From CBDCHC01 sp965277055 (GTDB lineage Bacteria; Pseudomonadota; Gammaproteobacteria; PS1; Pseudothioglobaceae), in contig OZ255703.1 of assembly GCA_965277055.1 (NCBI GenBank), forward strand, positions 992,001 through 1,056,000: DNA of 64,000 nucleotides. Direction: 5' to 3'. The position numbers and the translations under genes are program-made. Under the pieces are notes generated by a model. That model searched no databases. It was not told the DNA's origin and saw only the letters and a list, made by a program, of their open reading frames with translations. Positions 1 to 9,991 of the stretch are shown here, piece after piece. Position 1 is the stretch's first letter, and the number at the start of each line of letters is the position of its first letter.

Positions 1-1
1 A

Positions 2-3000
2 AGTGCTACTGGAGTAGAGTTATTTACTGTTAGTGTACTTAATGCAGATAGCTCGTTAATGACGAATAATGGCTTAGGTGCTATTAGTGGTACTATTACA
101 TTTAGTGGTGACGCATTTACAGGGAATGATGTTACTACACCAAGTGCTACTACATTTAACTTCCCACTAGGAAGTATTACTAATCCACAAACGATTACAT
201 TTAATATTAATCAAGATACTACGCCTGAGAACACTGAACAAATTACTGCACAAATTACTGCAGTTGTAGATGGAGTAAATGCAGATTCCTACAGTGTAAA
301 TACAAATCCTGTATCAGTAGGTGTTGAGGATGATAGTGATAACTACACCATCACCATCGGCTCACCAGTAAATGCTACAGAAGGTACTACGAACCCACAA
401 TTCACCCTCACTACCGACCCAGCTGTTGCTAGTGGTGATACGATTACAGTAAACCTTAGCTACACAGGTAGTGCAGATACTACAGGTACTTCTGACTTTA
501 GTAACTTACCAGACTCTGCAACCATTACTACAGGTACTACAGGTACATTAATTCTCACCTTAGCAACTGATGATGGTATTGTTGAACTTGATGAAACTGT
601 TATAGCAACGATTGATTCAGCGACCAATGCTAATGGAATCAGTTTAAACATTGGTACACCAAATAACTCAACAGCAACAATTAATGATAATGATACTCAT
701 AGTGTATCTATTGCTAAAGCTACCGATGGTGATGGAACAGAAGATTCTAATGATAATACGTTAGAATTTGTTATCTCTGTAACTCCACCAAACACTGAAG
801 CAGATATTACCGGCACACTTATACTTAGTGGTACTAATATTGATGCAAATGACTTTACAGGAGTAGCCAATACTAGCTTCCCTAATGTGCCATTTACTAT
901 TACTACATCTGATAACGGCTCGCAAACCATCACTATTGGTATTGCTGACCCAGATGACGCAGAGGGCTTGGAAACAGTTATTGCAACTCTTAATAACTCA
1001 TTTACCTCAGGCGGATATAGTACTACTGTAGCATCAAATAATAGTGCTAATGCAACAATTACAGATAATGATGCATATACTATATCTATAGAGTCAGTCG
1101 CAAACGCAGTTGTGACTGAAGGTGATGTTAATAAACCTACATTTAGAGTAGTAGCAAACCATCCGGTACTCGCTGGTGATAGTATTAACGTAGCAATTAG
1201 TTATACTGGTAGTGCATCGGGTTCAGATGATATTAGCACTCCTACTACCGTAACCATTCCAGCAGGTGCTACTTCAGCAACATATACTGTAGATGTAGTA
1301 GATGACAATATTACCGAGTCAAATGAATCATTTACTATTGCGCTTAACGATAGTCAAGAAAATACTACAAGTAACGGTATTGCAGTAAACCGCTCATCTA
1401 CTTTAAGTGCACAAGCTATTACCTATACCATTAATAACGACGATATAGCTACAGTAAACTTTGATGCAAACTCATCAAGTGCCAACGAAGGTAACTCAGG
1501 TACTTCTTCAGCAGATGTAACACTAAGTATGACTAATCCGAGCTCTGCTGCTACTACTATTACCTACACCGTAGGTGGTACTGCTAACAACCCTGATGAC
1601 CACACCCTATCAGATGGTACGATTACCATCCCTGCAGGTCAAACAGTAGGTACGATTACTATCACTGATATTAGAGGTGATAACGTAGTTGAGGATGATG
1701 AAACAGTCATCATAACTATTACACGTCTAACTGGTGCAGAGTTAGGTAGCACACTCACTCACACCTATACGATTACTAATGATGATATAGCTACAGTAAA
1801 CTTTGATGCAAGCTCATCAAGTGCCAACGAAGGTAACTCAGGTACCTCTTCAGCAGATGTAACACTAAGTATGACTAATCCGAGCTCTGCTGCTACTACT
1901 ATTACCTACACCGTAGGTGGTACTGCTAACAACCCTGATGACCACACCCTATCAGATGGTACGATTACCATCCCTGCAGGTCAAACAGTAGGTACGATTA
2001 CTATCACTGATATTAGAGGTGATAACGTAGTTGAGGATGATGAAACAGTCATCATAACTATTACACGTCTAACTGGTGCAGAGTTAGGTAGCACACTCAC
2101 TCACACCTATACGATTACTAATGATGATACTACAACACTTCAGTTTGCCTCAGGGTTGCCTACAAGTGGTTTAGAAAGTGCTACCGCACTCACTCTCACT
2201 GTAACATTAACCAACCCAGCAGCTCATACCATCACAGCAGGTGTAACAGCTAATGCTAGTAGTAGTGCAACAAGTGATGGCACAGACTATACCTTGCCAA
2301 ACTCAGTTACTATTAATGCAGGTGATACCGTAGGTACAATTAGTATCACTATTAATGATGACAATACTGTAGAAGAAACTGAAACTATTGTTGTTGATCT
2401 TTCTAATGTGTCTGGTATTGCAGGTGTTTCACTAGGCTCCCCTGTACAGCATACCTATAATATTACTAATGATGATACAACTACAGTAAACTTTGATGCA
2501 AGCTCATCAAGTGCCAACGAAGGTAACTCAGGTACTTCTTCAGCAGCTGTAACACTAAGTATGACTAATCCGAGCTCTGCTGCTACTACTATTACCTACA
2601 CCGTAGGTGGTACTGCTAACAACCCTGATGACCACACCCTATCAGATGGTACGATTACCATCCCTGCAGGTCAAACAGCAGGTACGATTACTATCACTGA
2701 TATTAGAGGTGATAACGTAGTTGAGGATGATGAAACAGTCATCATAACTATTACACGTCTAACTGGTGCAGAGTTAGGTAGCACACTCACTCACACCTAT
2801 ACGATTACTAATGATGATATAGCTACAGTAAACTTTGCTGCAAGCTCATCAAGTGCCAACGAAGGTAACTCAGGTACCTCTTCAGCAGATGTAACACTAA
2901 GTATGACTAATCCGAGCTCTGCTGCTACTACTATTACCTACACCGTAGATGGTACTGCTAACAACCCTGATGACCACACCCTATCAGGTGGTACGATTAC

Positions 3001-6000
3001 CATCCCTGCAGGTCAAACAGTAGGTACGATTACTATCACTGATATTAGAGGTGATAACGTAGTTGAGGATGATGAAACAGTCATCATAACTATTACACGT
3101 CTAACTGGTGCAGAGTTAGGTAGCACACTCACTCACACCTATACGATTACTAATGATGATATAGCTACAGTAAACTTTGATGCAAGCTCATCAAGTGCCA
3201 ACGAAGGTAACTTAGGTACCTCTTCAGCAGATGTAACACTAAGTATGACTAATCCGAGCTCTGCTGCTACTACTATTACCTACACCGTAGATGGTACTGC
3301 TAACAACCCTGATGACCACACCCTATCAGATGGTACGATTACCATCCCTGCAGGTCAAACAGTAGGTACGATTACTATCACTGATATTAGAGGTGATAAC
3401 GTAGTTGAGTATGATGAAACAGTCATCATAACTATTACACGTCTAACTGGTGCAGAGTTAGGTAGCACACTCACTCACACCTATACGATTACCAATGATG
3501 ATACTCATAGTGTAGCTATTGCTAAAGCTACCGATGGTGATGGAACAGAAGATTCTAATGATAATACGTTAGAATTTGTTATCTCTGTAACTCCACCAAA
3601 CACTCAAGCAGATATTACCGGCACACTTATACTTAGTGGTACTAATATCGATGCAAATGACTTTATAGGAGTAGCTAATACTAGCTTCCCTAATGTGCCA
3701 TTTACTATTGCCACATCTGATAACGGCTCGCAAACCATCACTATTGGTATTGCTGACCCAGATGACGCAGAGGGCTCAGAAACAGTTACTGCAACTCTTA
3801 ATAACTCATTTACCTCAGGCGGATATAGTGTTACTGTAGCACCATCGCCAGATAATAGTGCTACTGCAACAATTACGGATAATGATATTGTTAATATTGC
3901 TACAATTACTGCACAAGTAGGAGCTAATAGCGCTACTATGCAGATTACTAATCCTACATTTTTTGATGAGTACACTGTCTATTTATCTAATGATGTAGAC
4001 TGTGATACTGCAAATTATTCATTATGTACCAACGGACAAACGCAATCAACTTCAGCAAATCAAACTACAGAGTTTACTGCTACTTCTCTTACACTTGATG
4101 GTACTCCAACATTTGGTGTATTACAAACTGCCTCAACTCAGTATGGTGAGTTTTCTATTTCATTAGATAAATTTAATAAAAGACAATCTCAAGTTGTTGA
4201 AATGAACGGTGATCTATATGTTATTGGTGGAAATGCTGCTGATGGACGCAAGAATGATGTCTGGAAGTCTAGTGATAATGGACAAAATTGGGTAGAGTTG
4301 CTTGCTGATAATCCTAATCCTGGGAATAATCAATTTACTCCAAGAAGTAGTCACCGAGTCGTGGTAAAAAATGATGTTATATATGTGATTGGTGGGTTTG
4401 ACACTGCAAACACAAACGATGTCTGGAAATCTACTGATGGCGAAACTTGGGAAGAAGTACTTGGTCATACAAATAATCCTGGGAATGATCAATTTACGCC
4501 AAGAAGAAGACATGAAGTCGTAGTAAAAGATGATGAAATGTATCTCATTGGTGGTAACGGTAACTCTGCGAGACTTAACGATGTCTGGAAATCTACCGAT
4601 AATGGTGAAACTTGGGAAGAAGTAACTGAAAATGCTGCATTTACTGCAAGACAAGATCACCAAGTCGTGGTAAAAGGTAGCGACATGTATCTCATTGGCG
4701 GGAGTGCTACTGATGAACGCAAAAATGATGTCTGGAAATCTACGAATGGAGAAACTTGGACTCTGGTAATTTCTAATAACAATAACCTTACTGATGATAG
4801 TCATTTCTCTCCAAGATGGGGTCACCAAGTCGTAGTAAAAGATGATCAGATGTATCTGATTGGTGGAACTGATAGTGGCGGAAATAAAAACGATGTCTGG
4901 AAATCTAATGGGGGAACTTGGACTCTGGTAATTTCTCATGATGAAACTCCTGCAGGTACTCAATTTTCTGCAAGAAATACCCATCAAGTCGTGGTACTAG
5001 ATGATGATATGTATCTGATTAGTGGGATTGTTGGTACTGATGAACGCACAAACGATGTCTGGAAATCTACTGATGGTAGAGACTGGAAAGTAGTTAATAA
5101 TAGTAGTGCTGAATTTACCCCAAGAGAATATCACCGAGTTGTTGAAATGGATGGTGAGTTATATCTGATTGGTGGGGATGATGGTATACGCAGAAATGAT
5201 ATCTGGAAATCTACTGATACAGGTAAAACTTGGACACAAGTAGAAACTGAGGGTACGATATTTAGTGCAAGACGCAAGCACCAAGTCGTGGTAAAAGGTA
5301 GTGATATGTATGTGATTGGTGGAAATGATGGTTTACACAAAAGCGATGTCTGGAAATCTACTGATAAAGGCGTAACTTGGACAGAGTTAACTAAAAACGC
5401 TGCATTTACTGCAAGAGGTGTTCATCAGGTTGTAGTAATAGATAACACCATGTATCTCATGGGTGGGTGGCTTACAACTCAAAACATAACCAACGATGTC
5501 TGGAGCTCTACTGATGGGCAGAATTGGACACGGGTAACACCAACTAGTACTAACTCTGTATTTAGTGAAAGATATGCTCATCAAGTCGTGACACTAGGTG
5601 AGGACATGTATCTCATTGGTGGAAGGGATAAAAATAAGAGATTTAACGATATCTGGAAATCTACTGATAAAGGCAAAACTTGGGCAGAAGTAACTACTAC
5701 TGGTAGCAAATTTACCCCAAGAAGAGATCACCAAGTCTTGGGCGTAGGTACTAACACCATGTATGTCATAGGTGGCAGGGATGACTCTGGGAGACGTAAC
5801 GATATCTGGAAATCTACTGATCAAGGGGTAACCTGGACAGAAATATCTGAACATGATGCGAATAGTAAAACTAAATTTGCTCCAAGACAAGCGCACCAAG
5901 TTGTGGCAATAGATGGTACTATGTTTGTTATTGGTGGACATACTGATGATGGATATGTAAACGATGTCTGGAGTTCTACTGATGGCGAGAATTGGCTCTT

Positions 6001-9000
6001 TCATGCGAAAGCTGTAGTTGCTCTTAAAAAAGATCAACCAGAACTTAGTAATACTGGCACAACCACTGCAACATTTGGCGATGCTCCACTCACGGTAAGT
6101 ACAGAGGGTGGTACAGGTACAGGTACAGTGAGTGCAAGTTCTAGTAATGCTGGTGTTGCAACGGTGTCAGGTACGCAAATTACTATCACAGGTCCAGGTA
6201 CTACTACGATTACTATCACCAAAGCAGGTGATGATAATTACTATGAAACTAGTGATACCTATACTTTGACAGTTGGGTTAAAACCAGCATATACCGTCTC
6301 TGTACAATCAGTAGGTAATACTACGGTCACAGAGGGTGATGGAAATAACTTGCAATTTAAAGTTGAGCTTGATCGTGCCGTAGAAACAGGTGATAGCGTC
6401 ACTGCACAAATAAACTACTCAGGAACAGCTAATAATGATAATGATACGACTAATCGCCAAACATCTGTAACTATTCCTGCAGGTACAAATACAGCTATGG
6501 TGAGTATTTCTGTGCAAGATGATAATATTGCTGAAGTAGCAAAACAATTAGTAGTAACTCTTAATACTACCCAGCAGTATTATAGTACAAATAAAAATCC
6601 AATTACTGTTAACACTAATGCTCAATCAGTAATATTTACTATCAATGATGATGAATTTGCTAACACTAATAACACTAATATTACTGGTCATAATGCTCAA
6701 GCATATACTGCAACTGTAAATATAGCATTTAGTCAGACATTTACAAATACTGGTGATCCTGCTACAGCTTGTAGTATCGCTCCAGTGTTACCTACGGGCA
6801 TAAGTATTAATTTAGTTAATGGTACATGTGAGATTAGTGGTACAGCTACTGAAAATATCGAATCATTGAACTACACCGTAAGTGCAAGTAATATTCGTGG
6901 TACCTCTACTGCAACTATCTCATTTGAAGTAGTGGATGCTCCAAATATCACAGCATTGCAGCCATTGGTTCAAGTAGTACAAGGTCAAAATATTAATCAG
7001 CCAATTACCCTTACATCTAATTCTGGTGGTCCAATCACTGAGTATGGAATGGTTGCAGCTAATGGTTTGGAGGTTGATGAGAATATACCAGGTCTGAATT
7101 TTGACACTTTAACAGGTCAGTTATCTGGTAATGTTCAGTTTACTGCAGCTGTTGGTATTGCAACATATACTATTACTGCAACTGGCCCTAATGGTGCAAC
7201 ATCTCAGGCTACCATACAAATTCAAGTCACACAGGGCTTACAAGCACCACAAATATCTGACTTAACATATAACGCTACAACAGAAATTGCCATTCCAGCA
7301 TCAACAGTAGTACTCCCTAACACTGGTGGTGCTATAGACATTTGGGAGATTACTGGTACGGGGGTAACTGGTCCGATTAATGATCTATATACTATTGGTA
7401 ATGGCTTAACTTTTAACCAACGTACAGGTGAAGTAGGAGGAACTCCTGCAGGTCCAGCAGCAGAAACTAACTATACTGTTAATGCAGGAAATAATTCAGG
7501 TTTCAACAGTGCAACTCTTACTCTTACCGTACTTTCAAAACCAGTAAGTAATGTAAATGTGCCAATGACTATTACTAGCTATCCAATAATGAGTGGTCAA
7601 ACTGAAAGTAATATTGATGTGAGAGTAGAGGTTGATACCAATGCTGCAACTAATACCTATGAGGTAGAATATCGCTTCAAAAGTGATAACTCGGGTAACT
7701 GGTCACTAAATCTAAGAACTGCTACACCATTTACAGGAACATTGCCAGACTTTGCTACTTATAATAATGGTGATACTCTGTCTTATAGGGTTACTGTAAC
7801 TAACGCACAAAATGCAATTAATATCGTTACTAAAGAGTCAACAGTCTCTACCAGCTCGACCTACTCTATCTCTGATAGCCGAGTGATTGAAGGAGTAGAT
7901 GGCACTAAAACTATGGTATTCACTATTGTACGCGAGGGTAATACTTCTACCTCTGGTAGTGTAGAATTTGCAGTTGATGCTAGTAGCTCTGCTGGTTCTG
8001 TGACTACTATTGCTGATTTAGCTAATACCTATGAAAGCGGCACAGGTACGGTGGATAACGACTACGTAGGTGCTACATCAGGTACCGTTACATTCCCTGC
8101 TAGTGGTGCACAAGTGCAAACTATTGCGTTCACAATCAATGGCGACTATTGGAAAGAATTTAACCAAAAAATCGTCGTTACAATTGGTACCCCAACTGGT
8201 GGTACAATCCTCAGAAGTACGGGGATAGGTGTTATCAATGAGGTTGATGCAGGTGCAATGACAGGTCTTTTTGCTTTAACTGACCTTAATCCAGAAAAAG
8301 TCACCTACGCTATTCGTGTCCGCAGAAGTTCAGACAATGTAGAACAAGACATCGGCTTTGATCACAATGGTAACTTAGACACGACAGCTCTTTTAGCATT
8401 TGTAGGCACAGGAGCTAATGATCATGGTTATGTATCAGTGTGGTATGATCAAAGTGATTATGATCAAAATCTTACGCAGGTTAATCGTGACCAACAAGGG
8501 ACTATTGTCTCTGCAGGTCAGTTAGTAGTAGGTTCTACTGGTGAACCAGTGATTAGCTTTAATGAGGGACGAAATGGTACATACGATGGGTTTAATAATG
8601 ACTTTGATTATATGCAAATGACAGGTAATTCTGCATCAGTGGAAAACTTAGTTATAGACTTTACTATGCAGGTAAATACTACAACTTCTTCAGCCTTAGC
8701 AAACTTTGGTCAAACTAATCAAAATGGTGATTATACTAATCGCATAAGCATACATCCTATGAATTTAGCTGCTGGTAGTGGAGAAACGACATTTTTTGAT
8801 AGCAATAAAGGAAATATTGCTAACTCTGATCCTGACGCAACTAAACAAACATTAGGGGAATTGGAGCAGGTAAATTTTGCTTTAAGTGGAGATAATAATG
8901 CCAATGCAGGTACTGCAACTTTGAATAACACTGATGCAGCTAGGGTAATGTTCATTAATGGTGAATCTGTTTCGAACCAAGCTGGTGGATTGTCAGACAA

Positions 9001-9559
9001 TATTGTTTTGGGTCCTACATGGTATATTGGTGCTGCTGCTGCTACGACACAAAATGTAGATCTACACCAACCAATGCCTGTGATGTTAAGTGAGTTTTCA
9101 CTATATGAGTCTAATGAGCTACAGACTGCTGCAAATGCATTTACTGGTTCATCTAATAATGATGTATTCACCTATGCAGGAGACCTAGAAAATATTGATG
9201 GTAGTGCGGGTTATGATGTACTCTATATTAATAGTAACACAACACCTACTATTACATTAGACACCACTGCCAACAGCGCAACATCTACACTGGGAGTAAA
9301 TAGCATAGAACGTATCATAGCCGCAGGTAATGGGCAAAACGATGTAATTACTATTACTGATGCTTTGGTAGATTCTACTGATGAAGATGTTATAGAGATA
9401 CAAATGGATTCTACTGATACGCTCACTCTTCCGAACTCTTTTAATGTAGGTTCAAGTGCCACGGAAACATATAATGGCATCAGTTATACCGTGTACACGC
9501 ACAATACAAATACAGCACTTAGGGTATTTGTGTCTGGCAGTCCTACTGTTAGCAACTAA
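2..9559 (+). CDS. Giant repeat-rich surface/secreted protein (Calx-beta, Kelch, Ig-like, arabinofuranosidase-like domains), 5' end outside window
   Basis: The reading frame is open back to base 2, so the first ATG at 59 is not the real start and at least 3,185 residues are encoded here. In order: Calx-beta-like repeats ending in ITNDD or ITDND (about 330-3890); 12 Kelch-like repeats of pattern MYLIGG...NDVWKSTDG..W (about 4195-6010); a bacterial Ig-like domain (about 6040-6270); another Calx-beta (about 6290-6650); three or four putative Ig/cadherin-like domains (about 6660-7850); a Calx-beta-like stretch (about 7860-8240); a module with IRVRRSSDN and VWYDQS motifs typical of the arabinofuranosidase-B catalytic-like/lectin fold (about 8250-9110). 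The end (about 9130-9559) has a D/N-rich GSAGYDVLYIN segment and beta-rich tail like C-termini of type I secreted adhesins. There are almost no cysteines and Thr/Asn/Asp are abundant, as in extracellular adhesins. Function in attachment or carbohydrate/protein binding is inferred. No secretion genes lie in the window. A terminator follows the stop. Confidence 0.85.
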   Translation, partial: SATGVELFTVSVLNADSSLMTNNGLGAISGTITFSGDAFTGNDVTTPSATTFNFPLGSITNPQTITFNINQDTTPENTEQITAQITAVVDGVNADSYSVNTNPVSVGVEDDSDNYTITIGSPVNATEGTTNPQFTLTTDPAVASGDTITVNLSYTGSADTTGTSDFSNLPDSATITTGTTGTLILTLATDDGIVELDETVIATIDSATNANGISLNIGTPNNSTATINDNDTHSVSIAKATDGDGTEDSNDNTLEFVISVTPPNTEADITGTLILSGTNIDANDFTGVANTSFPNVPFTITTSDNGSQTITIGIADPDDAEGLETVIATLNNSFTSGGYSTTVASNNSANATITDNDAYTISIESVANAVVTEGDVNKPTFRVVANHPVLAGDSINVAISYTGSASGSDDISTPTTVTIPAGATSATYTVDVVDDNITESNESFTIALNDSQENTTSNGIAVNRSSTLSAQAITYTINNDDIATVNFDANSSSANEGNSGTSSADVTLSMTNPSSAATTITYTVGGTANNPDDHTLSDGTITIPAGQTVGTITITDIRGDNVVEDDETVIITITRLTGAELGSTLTHTYTITNDDIATVNFDASSSSANEGNSGTSSADVTLSMTNPSSAATTITYTVGGTANNPDDHTLSDGTITIPAGQTVGTITITDIRGDNVVEDDETVIITITRLTGAELGSTLTHTYTITNDDTTTLQFASGLPTSGLESATALTLTVTLTNPAAHTITAGVTANASSSATSDGTDYTLPNSVTINAGDTVGTISITINDDNTVEETETIVVDLSNVSGIAGVSLGSPVQHTYNITNDDTTTVNFDASSSSANEGNSGTSSAAVTLSMTNPSSAATTITYTVGGTANNPDDHTLSDGTITIPAGQTAGTITITDIRGDNVVEDDETVIITITRLTGAELGSTLTHTYTITNDDIATVNFAASSSSANEGNSGTSSADVTLSMTNPSSAATTITYTVDGTANNPDDHTLSGGTITIPAGQTVGTITITDIRGDNVVEDDETVIITITRLTGAELGSTLTHTYTITNDDIATVNFDASSSSANEGNLGTSSADVTLSMTNPSSAATTITYTVDGTANNPDDHTLSDGTITIPAGQTVGTITITDIRGDNVVEYDETVIITITRLTGAELGSTLTHTYTITNDDTHSVAIAKATDGDGTEDSNDNTLEFVISVTPPNTQADITGTLILSGTNIDANDFIGVANTSFPNVPFTIATSDNGSQTITIGIADPDDAEGSETVTATLNNSFTSGGYSVTVAPSPDNSATATITDNDIVNIATITAQVGANSATMQITNPTFFDEYTVYLSNDVDCDTANYSLCTNGQTQSTSANQTTEFTATSLTLDGTPTFGVLQTASTQYGEFSISLDKFNKRQSQVVEMNGDLYVIGGNAADGRKNDVWKSSDNGQNWVELLADNPNPGNNQFTPRSSHRVVVKNDVIYVIGGFDTANTNDVWKSTDGETWEEVLGHTNNPGNDQFTPRRRHEVVVKDDEMYLIGGNGNSARLNDVWKSTDNGETWEEVTENAAFTARQDHQVVVKGSDMYLIGGSATDERKNDVWKSTNGETWTLVISNNNNLTDDSHFSPRWGHQVVVKDDQMYLIGGTDSGGNKNDVWKSNGGTWTLVISHDETPAGTQFSARNTHQVVVLDDDMYLISGIVGTDERTNDVWKSTDGRDWKVVNNSSAEFTPREYHRVVEMDGELYLIGGDDGIRRNDIWKSTDTGKTWTQVETEGTIFSARRKHQVVVKGSDMYVIGGNDGLHKSDVWKSTDKGVTWTELTKNAAFTARGVHQVVVIDNTMYLMGGWLTTQNITNDVWSSTDGQNWTRVTPTSTNSVFSERYAHQVVTLGEDMYLIGGRDKNKRFNDIWKSTDKGKTWAEVTTTGSKFTPRRDHQVLGVGTNTMYVIGGRDDSGRRNDIWKSTDQGVTWTEISEHDANSKTKFAPRQAHQVVAIDGTMFVIGGHTDDGYVNDVWSSTDGENWLFHAKAVVALKKDQPELSNTGTTTATFGDAPLTVSTEGGTGTGTVSASSSNAGVATVSGTQITITGPGTTTITITKAGDDNYYETSDTYTLTVGLKPAYTVSVQSVGNTTVTEGDGNNLQFKVELDRAVETGDSVTAQINYSGTANNDNDTTNRQTSVTIPAGTNTAMVSISVQDDNIAEVAKQLVVTLNTTQQYYSTNKNPITVNTNAQSVIFTINDDEFANTNNTNITGHNAQAYTATVNIAFSQTFTNTGDPATACSIAPVLPTGISINLVNGTCEISGTATENIESLNYTVSASNIRGTSTATISFEVVDAPNITALQPLVQVVQGQNINQPITLTSNSGGPITEYGMVAANGLEVDENIPGLNFDTLTGQLSGNVQFTAAVGIATYTITATGPNGATSQATIQIQVTQGLQAPQISDLTYNATTEIAIPASTVVLPNTGGAIDIWEITGTGVTGPINDLYTIGNGLTFNQRTGEVGGTPAGPAAETNYTVNAGNNSGFNSATLTLTVLSKPVSNVNVPMTITSYPIMSGQTESNIDVRVEVDTNAATNTYEVEYRFKSDNSGNWSLNLRTATPFTGTLPDFATYNNGDTLSYRVTVTNAQNAINIVTKESTVSTSSTYSISDSRVIEGVDGTKTMVFTIVREGNTSTSGSVEFAVDASSSAGSVTTIADLANTYESGTGTVDNDYVGATSGTVTFPASGAQVQTIAFTINGDYWKEFNQKIVVTIGTPTGGTILRSTGIGVINEVDAGAMTGLFALTDLNPEKVTYAIRVRRSSDNVEQDIGFDHNGNLDTTALLAFVGTGANDHGYVSVWYDQSDYDQNLTQVNRDQQGTIVSAGQLVVGSTGEPVISFNEGRNGTYDGFNNDFDYMQMTGNSASVENLVIDFTMQVNTTTSSALANFGQTNQNGDYTNRISIHPMNLAAGSGETTFFDSNKGNIANSDPDATKQTLGELEQVNFALSGDNNANAGTATLNNTDAARVMFINGESVSNQAGGLSDNIVLGPTWYIGAAAATTQNVDLHQPMPVMLSEFSLYESNELQTAANAFTGSSNNDVFTYAGDLENIDGSAGYDVLYINSNTTPTITLDTTANSATSTLGVNSIERIIAAGNGQNDVITITDALVDSTDEDVIEIQMDSTDTLTLPNSFNVGSSATETYNGISYTVYTHNTNTALRVFVSGSPTVSN
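695..1020 (+). repeat. Copy A of a long dispersed duplication inside the giant gene
   Basis: This block matches 3503-3828 with only scattered substitutions and no indel. Both start ACTCATAGTGTA and both end GCGGATATAG, 316 bases after the start. It encodes one Calx-beta-like repeat. The two copies flank the 342-base repeat array. Confidence 0.85.
1451..3508 (+). repeat. Tandem array of five near-identical 342-bp Calx-beta repeats with one divergent unit
   Basis: Units start with ACAGTAAACTTTG at 1451, 1793, 2483, 2825 and 3167, always 342 bases (114 codons) apart except across a divergent 348-base unit at 2135-2482. Differences between units are a few single bases, for example GGT/GAT in the YTVGG/YTVDG segment. 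Such DNA-level identity points to recent duplication or gene conversion rather than ancient domain repetition. Confidence 0.92.
3503..3828 (+). repeat. Copy B of the long dispersed duplication
   Basis: This is the partner of 695-1020 (about 2.8 kb apart, same orientation, same frame). Recombination between the copies would remove the array in frame. Confidence 0.85.
4195..6010 (+). repeat. Twelve Kelch-like repeats of about 150 bp (beta-propeller coding)
   Basis: Twelve copies of a roughly 50-residue unit are visible, each with a hydrophobic strand plus double Gly (MYLIGG, MYVIGG), then NDVWKSTDG and a closing Trp, then F.PR..H.VV. The DNA phrase GATGTCTGGAAATCTAC recurs almost unchanged. 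Twelve blades could make two six-bladed propellers; that count is inference. Confidence 0.85.
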
Positions 9560-9614
9560 CTTCTAAGGTGTAATCAAGCCAAGGCTCAATCCTTGGCACA
9601 ACCCTAGAAAACTA

Positions 9615-9642
9615 AAAAACCCAGTCAAAAGACTGGGTTTTT
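9615..9642 (+). terminator. Intrinsic terminator after the giant gene
   Basis: A 12-bp perfect stem, AAAAACCCAGTC / GACTGGGTTTTT, with an AAAA loop and a T-rich tail, lies 56 bases after the stop codon. Confidence 0.9.
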
Positions 9643-9944
9643 ATTAGTTAATATATTTCACCACCCAAGGTTCTTCCTTATGATGTGAATTCAAGAAATA
9701 ATTACCAAAAAACAAAGCATACATTCAAAAACTATGTCGCATATGCGATAAATGAGAGTAATTTTTTAGGAAATAGGGTGGTGCAATGGTCTTATTTTTT
9801 TCATAATGCACAGATTCGTGCTGATCGCTGGGTGTATCTTATTGAAGTTATGGGTAATAAAACCAATATACATGAGAAAAAGGGTAGAACAAAATTGTGC
9901 ACTATACTATAATTATTTTGCTGTAGAAGATGAAAAAAGATATA

Positions 9945-9972
9945 AAAAAACAGAGATAAACCCCTGTTTTTT
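9945..9972 (-). terminator. Intrinsic terminator after the cytochrome c gene (possibly bidirectional)
   Basis: Arms AAAAAACAG (9945-9953) and CTGTTTTTT (9964-9972) lie about 20 bases beyond the minus-strand stop. Because the arms carry A and T runs, the element could act on both strands. Confidence 0.7.
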
Positions 9973-9991
9973 CATCTTTTTTATGTAGATA

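Larger units (their letters stand above)
9560..9991. other. Intergenic region without a supported gene
   Basis: It holds a small hairpin (GCCAAGG 9578-9584 / CCTTGGC 9591-9597) and two intrinsic terminators, listed separately. Short open frames at 9685-9912 and 9806-9988 overlap each other in different frames, lack a good ribosome binding site and resemble nothing I recognise. I do not call them. Confidence 0.6.

Noticed and set aside
1451..3508. Repeat array considered as CRISPR
   Set aside because: Units are 342 bases, without unique spacers, and code in frame for protein.
4214..4987. A 257-codon open frame on the minus strand inside the giant gene, with several others at 5131-6222 and 8731-9480
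   Set aside because: They mirror the Kelch and Calx-beta repeats on the other strand, have repeat-derived composition, no ribosome sites and no recognisable domain.
9685..9988. Two overlapping short plus-strand frames (75 and 60 codons)
   Set aside because: Non-ATG or unsupported starts, no ribosome site, different frames over the same bases, no recognisable family; they run into the terminator.
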